Assembly: GCF_003439925.1 (NCBI RefSeq)
Contig: NZ_QQRR01000001.1
Coordinates: forward strand, 1,488,001-1,552,000
Source of the DNA: Haloprofundus halophilus
GTDB lineage: Archaea; Halobacteriota; Halobacteria; Halobacteriales; Haloferacaceae
DNA: 64,000 bases
Direction of reading: 5' to 3'
The notes under the pieces are model-generated. The model was not told the origin of the DNA. It saw only the letters and a list, made by a program, of their open reading frames with translations, and searched no databases. Position 1 is the stretch's first letter; every line of letters starts with the position of its first letter. Shown in pieces: positions 8,016 through 17,106 of the stretch. The translations under genes and the position numbers were made by a program.

Positions 8016-9683
8016 ATGATGTCATCCACGGAGCTGACCCTTCGCCCGTTCTTCTGGCGCGCGACGAGGCTCTTTCCCGAGAAGGAAGTCGTCTCGCGGG
8101 GCCCGGACGGGATGACCCGCTACACCTACCGCGAGTTCGGCGAGCGGGCGCGAAAACTCGCCGGGGCGCTGTCGTCGCTGGGCGTCGAATCGGGTGACCG
8201 CGTCGGCACGGTCGGGTGGAACACCCACCGGCACTACGAGGCGTACTTCGCCATCCCGCTGATGGGCGCGCAGCTACACACCGTCAACGCCGTCCTCCCC
8301 GACGACCACGTCGAGTACATCGTCGAGGACGCCGGCGACGAGGTGCTGCTCGTCGACCCCGGCGAGCCGTTCGAGACCGTCGAGCGACTGTGGGACCGCT
8401 TCGACGGCGTCCGCGAGGTCGTCGTTCTGGACGACCACGTCCCGGAGACGGAGCTCGACTGCGTCACCGCCTACGAGGAGCTCGTGGCCGACGCCGAGCC
8501 GATGGAGTGGCCCGACCTCTCGGAGGACCAACCCGCCGGGATGTGCTACACCTCCGGGACGACCGGGAAGCCGAAGGGCGTCGAGTACACCCAGAAGATG
8601 ATCTACAGCCACTCGATGATGGTGGCGACGCCGTCGGCGCTCGGCGTCGACGAGAGCGACGTGGTGATGCACGTCGTGCCGATGTACCACGTCAACTCCT
8701 GGGAACTACCGTTCTCGGCGGCGATGGCGGGCGCGAAACAGGTGTATCCCGGTCCCTCGCCGGACGCCGAGACGCTCGCGCGACTCATCGAAGAGGAGGG
8801 CGTGACGCTCACCGCCGGGGTGCCGACCGTCTGGATAAATCTGCTCGACTACCTCGACGACCACGACGTCGACGTCAGCAGCCTCGAACGCATCGTCGTC
8901 GGCGGCAGCGCCGCCCCGAGCGCCGTCATGCGCCGCTTCGAGGACGAACACGACGTCACCATCGAACACGCGTGGGGGATGACCGAGACGATGAGCATCG
9001 GCAGCGTCTCGCGGCCCAAATCGGGGATGCGCGAGTGGAACCGAGAGGAACGCTTCGAGAAGCGAGCCAAGCAGGGACTGCTCTCGCCGGGGATGGAGAT
9101 GAAACTCGTCGACGACGGCGGCGAGGAGGTGCCGTGGGACGGCGAGTCCGCCGGCGAACTGTACGTCCGCGGGCCGACGGTCGTCTCCGAGTACTACAAC
9201 CGGCCGGAGGCCAACCGAGGAAGCTTCGAAGACGGCTGGTTGAAGACGGGCGACATCGCCGTCGTCGACGAGGACGGCTACCTCGAACTCGTCGACCGGG
9301 CGAAGGACGTCATCAAGAGCGGCGGCGAGTGGATTTCGAGCATCGAACTGGAGAACGCGCTGATGGAACACGACGACGTGCTCGAAGCCGCCGTCATCGG
9401 CGTGCCGCACGAGCGCTGGCAGGAGCGACCGGTCGCCTGTATCCAGCCGAAACCGGGGGCGACGCTCTCGGCCGACGACGTGCTCGCGTTTCTCGGAGAA
9501 CGTTACCCGCGGTGGTGGCTCCCCGACAACGTCGTGTTCGTCGAAGAGGTCCCGAAGACCGCGACCGGGAAGTTCGACAAGAAGCGGTTGCGCGACGAGT
9601 ACGGCGACGCCGACCTCCCGCGCGCACCGGGTGAGAAGGGCGAAGCGGACGGCGACGACCGCCGTGGCGGCGACAACCGGTGA
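8016..9683 (+). CDS. long-chain-type AMP-forming acyl-CoA ligase (ligase 3)
   Basis: 555 aa ANL-family ligase. MCYTSGTTGKPKGVEYTQ is near residue 177, the ATP-binding GMTETMS near 325, GWLKTGDIAVVDEDG near 408, DRAKDVIKSGGEWISS near 427, and the catalytic Lys in TATGKFDKKRLRDE near 520. The W in the GGEWISS segment is typical of the medium/long-chain fatty acyl-CoA ligase group. The last 25 residues are a hydrophilic haloarchaeal tail. Two ATGs (8016, 8019) are possible. It lies directly upstream of the MFS carrier, suggesting uptake coupled to CoA trapping of the same acid. Confidence 0.93.
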   Translation: MMSSTELTLRPFFWRATRLFPEKEVVSRGPDGMTRYTYREFGERARKLAGALSSLGVESGDRVGTVGWNTHRHYEAYFAIPLMGAQLHTVNAVLPDDHVEYIVEDAGDEVLLVDPGEPFETVERLWDRFDGVREVVVLDDHVPETELDCVTAYEELVADAEPMEWPDLSEDQPAGMCYTSGTTGKPKGVEYTQKMIYSHSMMVATPSALGVDESDVVMHVVPMYHVNSWELPFSAAMAGAKQVYPGPSPDAETLARLIEEEGVTLTAGVPTVWINLLDYLDDHDVDVSSLERIVVGGSAAPSAVMRRFEDEHDVTIEHAWGMTETMSIGSVSRPKSGMREWNREERFEKRAKQGLLSPGMEMKLVDDGGEEVPWDGESAGELYVRGPTVVSEYYNRPEANRGSFEDGWLKTGDIAVVDEDGYLELVDRAKDVIKSGGEWISSIELENALMEHDDVLEAAVIGVPHERWQERPVACIQPKPGATLSADDVLAFLGERYPRWWLPDNVVFVEEVPKTATGKFDKKRLRDEYGDADLPRAPGEKGEADGDDRRGGDNR

Positions 9684-9732
9684 CGATGGAGGCGAGCGCA
9701 CCGTGCGGCCACCGCGAACGCTCCGCGCGTCC

Positions 9733-9739
9733 GGAGGTG
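9733..9739 (+). promoter_or_regulatory. Shine-Dalgarno site for the MFS gene
   Basis: GGAGGTG lies 7 nt before the GTG at 9747 and decides that start. It indicates translation from an internal position on a ligase 3-MFS transcript, unlike most leaderless genes here. Confidence 0.6.
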
Positions 9740-9746
9740 TGACCCC

Positions 9747-10991
9747 GTGTACTCGTGGGTGAAGCGTTCGAACGTCTACTACGGCTGGTTCGTCGCCTTC
9801 GCGTGCTTTCTCGGCGCGACGGTCGTCTTCGGTGTCTCGTACTCCTTCGGCGTGTTCTTCGACCGGATGCTCGTCGAGTTCGGCCGGTCGCGGGGCGAAA
9901 CGTCGCTCATCTTCGGCGTCCAGACGTTCGTGATGTACGTCGGCGCGGCCGTCGTCGGCGGGTTCGTCGACCGCCACGGGACGCGGCCGCTGCTGTTGGC
10001 CTCGATGGGCTTTCTCGCCGTCGGGTTGGGTGGTTTGGCGCTGAGCACGTCGTTTCTGCAGGTGCTCCTGTTCTACGGCGTCGTCACCTCGCTCGGTCTG
10101 AGCGTCGTCTACGTCGTCGCCTTCGCGACGGTTCCGCGGTGGTTCGAGCGCCGCCGGGGGTTCGCCGGCGGCCTCGCCAGTTCGGGCACGGGCGTCGGGA
10201 TGTTGGTCGCCACGCCCGCGGCTTCGGCGCTCATCGTCGCCGTCGGGTGGCGCTGGACCTACGGCGCGTTTCTCCTCGCCGCGCTGGCGATGCTCGCCGT
10301 CGCCGCCGCGCTCGTCGCCGACAGTCCGCGCCGCCTCGACGTGAACGCCGACGTGGAGTTCGACGGTGGCGCGCCCGTAGAGCGCGAGACGATGCCGTGG
10401 CGGACCCAGTTCCGCGAGACGGTCGCCGTCGCGCGCACGCCGGCGTTCCTGCTCGTGCTGTTCGGGTGGGTGTTCATCTACGCGTCGCTGTACGTCGTCT
10501 TCGCGCACCTCGTCGTCTACACGGCCGACGCGGGACTCGGCCGCGGCGTCGGCGTCTTGGGGCTCACCCTCGTCGGCGCGGCGACGAGCGTCGCCCGCCT
10601 CGGCATCGGCGGCGTCGCCGACAGACTCGGCCGGACGCGGGTGTTCGTCGCCTGTTCGGCGACGATGGGCCTGTCGACCGTCGTGTTAGCAGCGACGGAG
10701 TCCGCGGCGGCGGTGTTCGCCTTCGCGCTGGTGTACGGGACCGCCTACGGCGGTAACGGCGCGCTGCTGTCGCCGCTCACCGCGGACCTGTTCGGTGCGG
10801 AGAACATCAACGTCGTCTTCGGTCTCGTCTCCGTCTCGTTCGCCATCTCGGGGCTCTTGGCCCCGCCGTCGGCGGGACTCGCCTACGACGTGTTCGCGAG
10901 TTACGCGCCCGCGTTCGCCGTCTCGGGCGCGCTCGGCGTCCTCGGCGCGGCAATGGTCGGCGTCGCCGCTCGGTTGACGACGGACGCGTGA
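9747..10991 (+). CDS. MFS transporter (monocarboxylate/oxalate-formate antiporter type)
   Basis: 414 aa polytopic membrane protein with about 12 transmembrane helices in two halves, joined by a charged cytoplasmic loop near residues 195-225. The N-terminus, YYGWFVAFACFLGATVVFGV, is the pattern of the oxalate/formate antiporter and monocarboxylate-porter group, which have Tyr-Gly-Trp before helix 1. A DRHGTRP loop follows helix 2 and DRLGRTR is the matching loop in the second half. It starts with GTG behind a strong ribosome site. It probably imports an organic acid used by ligase 3; the substrate is not determined. Confidence 0.88.
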   Translation: MYSWVKRSNVYYGWFVAFACFLGATVVFGVSYSFGVFFDRMLVEFGRSRGETSLIFGVQTFVMYVGAAVVGGFVDRHGTRPLLLASMGFLAVGLGGLALSTSFLQVLLFYGVVTSLGLSVVYVVAFATVPRWFERRRGFAGGLASSGTGVGMLVATPAASALIVAVGWRWTYGAFLLAALAMLAVAAALVADSPRRLDVNADVEFDGGAPVERETMPWRTQFRETVAVARTPAFLLVLFGWVFIYASLYVVFAHLVVYTADAGLGRGVGVLGLTLVGAATSVARLGIGGVADRLGRTRVFVACSATMGLSTVVLAATESAAAVFAFALVYGTAYGGNGALLSPLTADLFGAENINVVFGLVSVSFAISGLLAPPSAGLAYDVFASYAPAFAVSGALGVLGAAMVGVAARLTTDA

Positions 10992-11108
10992 AGAAACTCG
11001 ATTCGGCCCGATTGTCGGCGTACGCGGCGCGAGCGTTTCGCGCTCGCTGTCAGATAGCAACCTATAGAAGTTCGACGGCACTACTGTTTCAGCAACGCGG
11101 GATTTTCG

Positions 11109-13754
11109 ATGCAAACGCAAGACAACTACGACCACGCGAAGATCGAGCAACGGTGGCAGGAGGCGTGGGCCGAGGCGGGCGTGTTCCACACCGCCGACGA
11201 CGCCGAGGACCCGACGTACGTCCTGGGGATGTACCCCTACCCCTCGGGGAAACTCCACATGGGCCACGTTCGGAACTACACCATCACCGACGCCTACGCC
11301 CGGTACCGGCGCATGCGCGGCGACGACGTGCTCCACCCGATGGGGTGGGATGCGTTCGGATTGCCGGCCGAGAACGCCGCCAAGGAACGGGACACGAACC
11401 CCCGCGACTGGACGCTCGACTGCATCGCGACGATGCGCGGACAGATGGAGTCGATGGGGTTCGGCTACGACTGGCAGCGGGAGGTCACCACCTGCGAACC
11501 CGAGTACTATCGGTGGAACCAGTGGCTGTTCGGCCGGTTCCACGAGGCGGGGCTCGTCGAGCGGCGCGACGCCGAGGTGAACTGGTGCCCCTCCTGCGAG
11601 ACGGTGCTCGCCGACGAGCAGGTCGAGGGTGAGGCCGAACTCTGCTGGCGCTGCGGCACGCCCGTCGAGCAGCGCGAACTGGCCCAGTGGTTCCTGAAGA
11701 TCACCGAGTACGCCGACGAACTGCTCGACGACATCGACGAACTCGACGGCTGGCCCGCCTCCGTCCGTCAGATGCAGCGCAACTGGATCGGCCGCCAGCA
11801 CGGCACCCGCCTCACGTTCGAGGTCGGAGGCCACGGCCCCGTCGAGGCGTTCACCACCCGCGCGGACACCGTCTTCGGCGCGACGTTCTTCGCGCTGGCA
11901 CCCGACCACCCCATCTCGCAGGAACTGGTCGCCGAGGACGCCGCCGTCCGCCGGTTCGTCGAGGAGGAGGCCGACCCCGAGGGCGACGAACCGAACGGCG
12001 TCGAGACCGGCCTCACCGCGACGAACCCCGTGACGGGCGAGGAGCTCCCCGTCTTCGTCGCCGACTTCGTGCTGTCGGACGTCGGCACCGGCGCGCTGAT
12101 GGGCGTCCCCGGCCACGACGACCGCGACCACGCGTTCGCCGAGAAGATGGGCGTCGAGATCCGTCCCGTCGTCGCCCCCGAATCCGAGGCGGGAGAGCCG
12201 ACCGCGCCGGACGTGAGCGAGTCGGCCTACACCGAGGACGGCGTGCTCGTCGACTCCGGCGAGTACAGCGGCCTCGACAGCGAGACCGCCCGCGAGCGCA
12301 TCACCGAGGACGCCGACGCCGCCGAGTTCACCACGCAGTACCGGCTGCGCGACTGGGGAATCTCCCGCCAGCGCTACTGGGGAACGCCGATTCCGGTCGT
12401 CCACTGCGACGACTGCGGGCCGGTGCTGGTGCCCGAGGAGGAGCTACCCGTCGAACTGCCCGAGTTCGTCAACACCACCGGCAACCCGCTGGACGCCGCC
12501 GAGGAGTGGAAGCGGACGACCTGTCCGGACTGCGGCGGCGACGCCGTCCGCGAGACGGACACGATGGACACGTTCGTCGACTCCTCGTGGTACTTCCTGC
12601 GGTACGTCTCGCCGGGGCTCGACGACGCGCCGTTCGACGTCGAGCGGGCCAACGACTGGATGCCGGTCGACCAGTACGTCGGCGGCATCGAGCACGCCGT
12701 GATGCACCTGCTGTACAGCCGGTTCGTCACGAAGGTGCTCGCCGACACCGAGGGCCTCGAACACCGCGAGCCGTTCTCGAACCTGCTGGCGCAGGGGATG
12801 GTCCAGCTGGAGGGCGAGAAGATGTCGAAGTCGAAGGGGAACGTCGTCTCGCCGCAGCGCATCGTCGAGGAGTACGGCGCGGACACGGCCCGCCTGTTCA
12901 TGATGCAGGCCGCCCAGCCGGAGCGGGACTTCGACTGGAGCGAGGAGGGCGTCGAGTCGAGCCACCGCTACCTGCAGCGACTCGCGCGGGCGGTGCGGAC
13001 GTTCGTCGAGACCGAGTACGACGGCGCGGAGGACGAGACGGCCGCCTACGTCGACCGGGAGATAGACGCCACCGTCGCGACGGCCCGCGAGGAGTTCGAG
13101 ACGCTGACGTTCAACACGGCGCTCCGCGAGGCGCGCGAGTTGACCTCGTTGCTCACGCAGTACCGCGAGACGGACGCACCGCACGGTCCGACCGTCGAGC
13201 GCGGTCTGCGGACGGTCGTCAAACTGCTCGCACCCGTCGCCCCCCACGTCTCCGAGGAACTGTGGGAGTCGCTCGGCGGTGAGGGGTTCGTCGTCGAGGC
13301 CGACTGGCCGGAGTTCGACGGCGACGCCGACGAGTTGGCGCTGGCGCGTCGACTGGTCGAGAACACGCGGTCGGACGTCCGCCACATCGTCGATGTCGCC
13401 GGCATCGACGACCCCGAGCGCGTCGATGTCGTCGTGGCGGCCCCGTGGAAGTTCCGCGCGCAGGAACTCGCCCGCGAGTCCGACGCCCCGAACGTGATAA
13501 GCGAACTGATGCAGGTCGACGAGATTCGCTCGCAGGGCGACGCCGCGGCGTCGTTCGGGCAGGACCTCCAGGAGGAGCGCCAGTCGCTCTCGGAGACGCT
13601 CTCCGCGGCGCAGGAACGGGCCGAACTGGAACGAGCCGCGTGGCTCGTCGAACGGGAGTTCGACGCGGAAGTACGGGTCCTCGGCGCGGACGAGGCCGAC
13701 GACGACATCGCGCGGAAAGCCAGTCCCGGTCGACCCGCGATCCACATCGACTGA
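11109..13754 (+). CDS. leuS: leucyl-tRNA synthetase (bacterial-type LeuRS)
   Basis: 881 aa class Ia synthetase that charges tRNA-Leu. The HIGH motif is HMGH near residue 49 and KMSKS near 571 (EKMSKSKGN). A Cys-rich zinc module (CPSC...CWRC) lies near 160-185. The CP1 editing domain spans about 220-400, with the T-rich TTRADTVFGAT segment near 245; a second CDDC...CPDC pair is near 440-480. This organisation is bacterial-like rather than archaeal/eukaryal, which is known for haloarchaeal LeuRS (family knowledge). A CCTATAG box lies about 45 nt upstream of the ATG, so a short leader is likely. Confidence 0.97.
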   Translation: MQTQDNYDHAKIEQRWQEAWAEAGVFHTADDAEDPTYVLGMYPYPSGKLHMGHVRNYTITDAYARYRRMRGDDVLHPMGWDAFGLPAENAAKERDTNPRDWTLDCIATMRGQMESMGFGYDWQREVTTCEPEYYRWNQWLFGRFHEAGLVERRDAEVNWCPSCETVLADEQVEGEAELCWRCGTPVEQRELAQWFLKITEYADELLDDIDELDGWPASVRQMQRNWIGRQHGTRLTFEVGGHGPVEAFTTRADTVFGATFFALAPDHPISQELVAEDAAVRRFVEEEADPEGDEPNGVETGLTATNPVTGEELPVFVADFVLSDVGTGALMGVPGHDDRDHAFAEKMGVEIRPVVAPESEAGEPTAPDVSESAYTEDGVLVDSGEYSGLDSETARERITEDADAAEFTTQYRLRDWGISRQRYWGTPIPVVHCDDCGPVLVPEEELPVELPEFVNTTGNPLDAAEEWKRTTCPDCGGDAVRETDTMDTFVDSSWYFLRYVSPGLDDAPFDVERANDWMPVDQYVGGIEHAVMHLLYSRFVTKVLADTEGLEHREPFSNLLAQGMVQLEGEKMSKSKGNVVSPQRIVEEYGADTARLFMMQAAQPERDFDWSEEGVESSHRYLQRLARAVRTFVETEYDGAEDETAAYVDREIDATVATAREEFETLTFNTALREARELTSLLTQYRETDAPHGPTVERGLRTVVKLLAPVAPHVSEELWESLGGEGFVVEADWPEFDGDADELALARRLVENTRSDVRHIVDVAGIDDPERVDVVVAAPWKFRAQELARESDAPNVISELMQVDEIRSQGDAAASFGQDLQEERQSLSETLSAAQERAELERAAWLVEREFDAEVRVLGADEADDDIARKASPGRPAIHID

Positions 13755-13759
13755 GCGAC

Positions 13760-13778
13760 GCTCCGCGGGAGCTTTTTT
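13760..13778 (+). terminator. intrinsic-type terminator after leuS
   Basis: GCTCC-gcg-GGAGC followed at once by six T forms a short hairpin plus T-run directly downstream of leuS. The T-run overlaps the stop codon of the convergent gene at 13777. Confidence 0.6.
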
Positions 13779-14247
13779 AAACGGTCTCGGTGTCGAACGC
13801 GGCGTCGACCGCGGACGGGTGGAGGTCGAGCGCGTACGGGATGGCGTACGCGGTCGCGACCGCGAGGCCGTTTGCGATAACGGGGGCGAACGCTTCTGCG
13901 GCGGTGCTGCTGCCGACGGGTGTGTTCGAGACGAGCCCGAGCGCGACGACCTGGAAGCCGAACCCGCAGCCGACGAGTAAGACGAGCGATTCGACGCGAC
14001 GCGCGTGCGCTCTCCGGTCGTGCGTTCGGGAAGGCGTCCGGCGGCGGACCCAGGCGACGCCGCCGACGAACGCCGCGAGCACGGCGAGTACGAACGACGC
14101 GGTGGGGTCCGGTCGAGCGGCGACGCCGAGCGTTCGGAGTCCGGTCGAGAGGCCGATAATCAGGAGCGTGAACAGAAACGCGGTAGTCGTCGCCCACTGG
14201 AGGCCTCCGACGAGTGCGGTTCGGAGCGACGGGCGGTACGAAGTCAC
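13777..14247 (-). CDS. small membrane protein, unknown function
   Basis: 156 aa with four hydrophobic segments: about residues 13-33, 45-62, 82-103 and 115-138. A basic loop RRRTPSRTHDRRAHARRVE lies between the second and third. No family is recognised. The GTG at 14247 is supported by an ATATAAG box 27 nt upstream, giving a leaderless transcript. It is convergent with leuS, with the leuS terminator overlapping its stop. Confidence 0.7.
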   Translation of the reverse strand: MTSYRPSLRTALVGGLQWATTTAFLFTLLIIGLSTGLRTLGVAARPDPTASFVLAVLAAFVGGVAWVRRRTPSRTHDRRAHARRVESLVLLVGCGFGFQVVALGLVSNTPVGSSTAAEAFAPVIANGLAVATAYAIPYALDLHPSAVDAAFDTETV

Positions 14248-14272
14248 GGAGACAGGTATGAGAAGCGTTCAC

Positions 14273-14279
14273 TTATATC
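14273..14279 (-). promoter_or_regulatory. TATA box for the membrane protein gene at 14247
   Basis: Read on the minus strand as ATATAAG. The distance to the GTG at 14247 is about 27 nt, so the transcript starts at or next to the start codon. Confidence 0.6.
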
Positions 14280-14463
14280 TCACGACTTGGAAAGTAGCTC
14301 CGAGCGAACTGTCGAGGTGAGGAGAGAGCGTACGACTGACCGGTGTGCGACCCGTTCGGAAACCGAAACAGAGCCGAGAGACGAGACGCGGGAACCGGGG
14401 ACCAAACACGAAAATCAGAGGGGAAAACGAGCGGGGGCTGAGAGGACCGGCCATCCGAGCGAC

Positions 14464-14907
14464 TCAGTCGATGTCGATTCGGTGGGAGTCGTCACCCTCG
14501 TCGACGGCGCGCTTCGGGAGGTGGACCGTGAGGACGCCGTTGGAGTAGGTGGCGCGGGTCTCGTCTTCGCGGACTTCCTCGGGGAGGCGAACGGTGCGGC
14601 TGACGGACTCGCTGCGGCGCTCGCGACGGATGTACTCGCTGGTGTCGTCGTCGCGGGCCATCTCGCGGGAACCGCTCAGCGTGAGGGTCCGTCCGGACAG
14701 CGAGAGGTCGATATCCTCCTTCTCGAAGCCGGGCATGTCGGCAGTGACGACGAACTCGTCGTCCTCGTCAGCGACGTCGACGGAGATGCCCGTGGTGTTC
14801 CACATCGGGCGGTTCTCCTCGAACTGTCGGTTCATCCCCTCGAACTGCTTGCTCATGCGCTCGAACAGGTCCTCGAACTCGTCGAACGGGTTGGAACGTC
14901 GCATCAT
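14464..14907 (-). CDS. Hsp20/alpha-crystallin small heat-shock protein (copy 1)
   Basis: 147 aa ATP-independent chaperone. An N-terminal Phe/Met-rich arm (MRRSNPFDEFEDLFERMS...) precedes an alpha-crystallin domain from about residue 42 to 132, with FVVTADMPGFEKEDIDLSLS and the closing GVLTVHLPKR (GxL-type motif). A C-terminal IxI/V motif is not obvious beyond IDID. Two ATGs lie at 14907 and 14904. A CTTTATATTCG box at 14941-14951 leaves a leader of about 10-15 nt. It lies 136 nt downstream of the second hsp20 gene on the same strand. Confidence 0.93.
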   Translation of the reverse strand: MMRRSNPFDEFEDLFERMSKQFEGMNRQFEENRPMWNTTGISVDVADEDDEFVVTADMPGFEKEDIDLSLSGRTLTLSGSREMARDDDTSEYIRRERRSESVSRTVRLPEEVREDETRATYSNGVLTVHLPKRAVDEGDDSHRIDID

Positions 14908-14940
14908 CTGTAATTCACCGACACCCTATGAGGCGTCCTT

Positions 14941-14951
14941 CGAATATAAAG
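14941..14951 (-). promoter_or_regulatory. TATA box upstream of hsp20 copy 1
   Basis: Minus-strand CTTTATATTCG lies about 38 nt before the start, so hsp20 copy 1 has its own strong promoter in addition to any read-through from copy 2. Confidence 0.55.
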
Positions 14952-15043
14952 ATTTCTGGAGCGGAGATAGCAGTTCGCACGATACGGGCACCCTCTACCC
15001 GCAATACCCCATTTTCCAAAAAATGACTCGTGAACGAATGGTG

Positions 15044-15463
15044 TCACTCGATGTCGATTCGGTGCCCTTCGTCGTCGTCGGAACGGCGTTGCTTGGGCAG
15101 TCTGACGGTGAGAACGCCGTGACGGTAGGAGGCGTCCGACGCCTCCTCCTCGACCGACTCGGGCAGGTGGACGGTTCGAGAGACGCTTCGACGGGTCCGC
15201 TCCCGCCGGAGGTAGGCGTCGTCGCGCTCCTCGGCGGTGTCGCTGTGTTCGGCGCGAATCGTCAACTGGCGGTCGCGCACCGAGAGGTCGATGTCCTCGG
15301 TTTCGTAGCCCGGGAGGTCCGCGGTGACGACGAACTCGTCGTCGCGCTCCTCCAGGTCGATGGAGACGTCTCTGAGCCTCGACATCCCCGACGACTCGAA
15401 GTTCCGACTCAGTTGGTCGAAGAGGCGTTCAATCTCGTCGAACGGGTTGTTTCGGTCCGGCAT
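15044..15463 (-). CDS. Hsp20/alpha-crystallin small heat-shock protein (copy 2)
   Basis: 139 aa. The layout matches copy 1: short N-terminal arm (MPDRNNPFDEIERLFDQL), alpha-crystallin domain with FVVTADLPGYETEDIDLS near residues 42-60, and GVLTVRLPKQ near 122. It is clearly a paralogue but not a recent duplicate, because many substitutions separate them. The ATG at 15463 is the first in the reading frame. Copy 2 lies upstream of copy 1, and the two may form mixed oligomers (inference). Confidence 0.93.
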   Translation of the reverse strand: MPDRNNPFDEIERLFDQLSRNFESSGMSRLRDVSIDLEERDDEFVVTADLPGYETEDIDLSVRDRQLTIRAEHSDTAEERDDAYLRRERTRRSVSRTVHLPESVEEEASDASYRHGVLTVRLPKQRRSDDDEGHRIDIE

Positions 15464-15571
15464 GACACGTGAGAGTGCGACCGCCGACAGTAAGAGTATT
15501 CTCCGTTCGGCGACGGGTCGTCCGCTCGGCGACTGACCGTCTACTCGGCGACGGACCGTCAGCTCGGGGCG

Positions 15572-16378
15572 TCAGTACAGCACGTGGCGGGTGTCGTACG
15601 ACCCGAGGCGGCGCACCCAGCCGTTCTTCGCAATCTCCTCGACGTCGGCGACGGCCTCCTTCGCGCGTTGCTCGTACAGTCCGGCCTCGAAGTCGAGGTG
15701 GAACAGGTAGTCGCCCAAGCGGTTCCCGCTCGGCCGCGACTCGATGCGCGAGAGGTTGATGTCGCGCTCGGCGAACGCCTCGAGCAGTTCGAGCAGGAGT
15801 CCCGGATAGTTGGCGTTGGGGTAGACGACGAGCGAGGTCTTCCCGCCCGCCTCCGAGCGCTCTTCGAGGGGGGCGACGACCAGAAAGCGAGTCGCGTTCG
15901 AGGACCGGTCCTGGATATCCTCGGCGAGCACGCGAAGGTCCGACCCGGCCGTGTCGGGGTGGGCGATGCCGGCGACGCGGGGGTCCTCGCGGGCGCGTTC
16001 GACGCCGCGGGCGGTGCTGGCGACGGCCTCCAACGACACGTCGGGGTAGTGCTCTTCGAGGTAGCCGCGGCACTGCGCGAGCGCCTGCGAGTGGCTGGCG
16101 ACCACGTCGAACGACTCGCCTTGCGCGACGAGCGCGTGACGAATCGGCGTGATGAGTTCGCCGACGACGCTCACCTCGCGCTCGGCGAGCGCGTCCAGAC
16201 TTTCGGTGACGCTGCCTTCGATGCTGTTCTCGATGGGGACGACGCCGCGCCGGAACTCGCCGTCGGCGACGGCGTCGACGATGCTCGCGACCGACTCGCG
16301 GAACTCCACGTCGTCGGCGACGGCGCTTGCGGCGCGATGGGAGTACGTCCCCGCGGGGCCGAGGGTGACTGCCTGCAT
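15572..16378 (-). CDS. pheA: prephenate dehydratase
   Basis: 268 aa. It converts prephenate to phenylpyruvate in phenylalanine synthesis. The catalytic PDT domain covers about residues 1-175, with TLGPAGTYSH at the start and the TRFLVV motif near 168. The regulatory ACT domain follows, with the Phe-binding ESRPSGNRLGDYLFHLDFE near 218-236. The reading frame stays open far upstream in overlap with hisH, but homology begins at MQAVTLGPAGTYS, so the ATG at 16378 is used. It is monofunctional, with no chorismate mutase part. Confidence 0.95.
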   Translation of the reverse strand: MQAVTLGPAGTYSHRAASAVADDVEFRESVASIVDAVADGEFRRGVVPIENSIEGSVTESLDALAEREVSVVGELITPIRHALVAQGESFDVVASHSQALAQCRGYLEEHYPDVSLEAVASTARGVERAREDPRVAGIAHPDTAGSDLRVLAEDIQDRSSNATRFLVVAPLEERSEAGGKTSLVVYPNANYPGLLLELLEAFAERDINLSRIESRPSGNRLGDYLFHLDFEAGLYEQRAKEAVADVEEIAKNGWVRRLGSYDTRHVLY

Positions 16379-16440
16379 TGCCGCGTTGTTGTCGGGAACG
16401 GGGGAAAAACGCGTCGGGTACGGCAGAACTGCCTTCGCGT

Positions 16441-17106
16441 CTACTGGTCGGCGCAGAACTCGACGAAGTTCCGCAGAATCCGCAGCCCCGTCTCTCCGCT
16501 CTTCTCGGGGTGGAACTGCGTACCCATCACGTTGCCCGCCTCGTTGGCGACGACGGCCGGGAACTCGACGCCGTAGTCCGTCGTGGCGACGACGGCGTCG
16601 TCGTCCTCGGGAACCGCGTAGTACGAGTGGACGAAGTAGGCGTACTCCCCGTCGACACCCTCGACGAGCGGGTGGTCGCGCTCGACGGAGAGTTCGTTCC
16701 AGCCCATGTGCGGCACTTTCTGCCCTTGCGAGAAGCGGACGTTCGTCCCCGGAACGAAGCCGAGACCCTCCACGTCGCCCTCGCCCGCGCGTTCGGCCTC
16801 TTCGCTCGTCGTCAACAGCATCTGCATACCGAGGCAGATGCCGAAGATGGGTTGGCCGCGGTCGTCTGCGGCTTCGAGCGCCTCTCGGTAGGGGTCGGCG
16901 TTCTCCATCCCCTCGCGGAACGCGCCCACGCCGGGGAGGACGATGCCGTCGGCGTCGGCGAACGTCTCGGGGTCGTCGGTGACGGTGACGTCCGCGCCCG
17001 CGCGTTCGAGGCCGCGAACTGCGCTGCGGAGGTTGCCGAGGCCGTAGTCGACCACCACGACGGAGGCCAGCGTCTCCTCGGGAGGCGTCGGCGATGTCGT
17101 ACTCAT
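16441..17106 (-). CDS. hisH: imidazole glycerol phosphate synthase, glutaminase subunit
   Basis: 221 aa class I glutamine amidotransferase. It hydrolyses Gln and passes ammonia to HisF in histidine synthesis. The nucleophile Cys is in GICLGMQML near residue 95; the catalytic His/Glu pair is in QFHPEKSGETG near 200. The N-terminal VVVVDYGLGNLRS motif is typical of HisH. About 14 hydrophilic residues precede it from the ATG at 17106. hisF is not in the window. The gene lies 62 nt upstream of pheA on the same strand. Confidence 0.95.
   Translation of the reverse strand: MSTTSPTPPEETLASVVVVDYGLGNLRSAVRGLERAGADVTVTDDPETFADADGIVLPGVGAFREGMENADPYREALEAADDRGQPIFGICLGMQMLLTTSEEAERAGEGDVEGLGFVPGTNVRFSQGQKVPHMGWNELSVERDHPLVEGVDGEYAYFVHSYYAVPEDDDAVVATTDYGVEFPAVVANEAGNVMGTQFHPEKSGETGLRILRNFVEFCADQ

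Noticed and set aside
8706-10508. 600-codon open frame on the minus strand
   Set aside because: It spans two well-supported plus-strand genes (ligase 3 and the MFS carrier) and has only low-complexity charged sequence.
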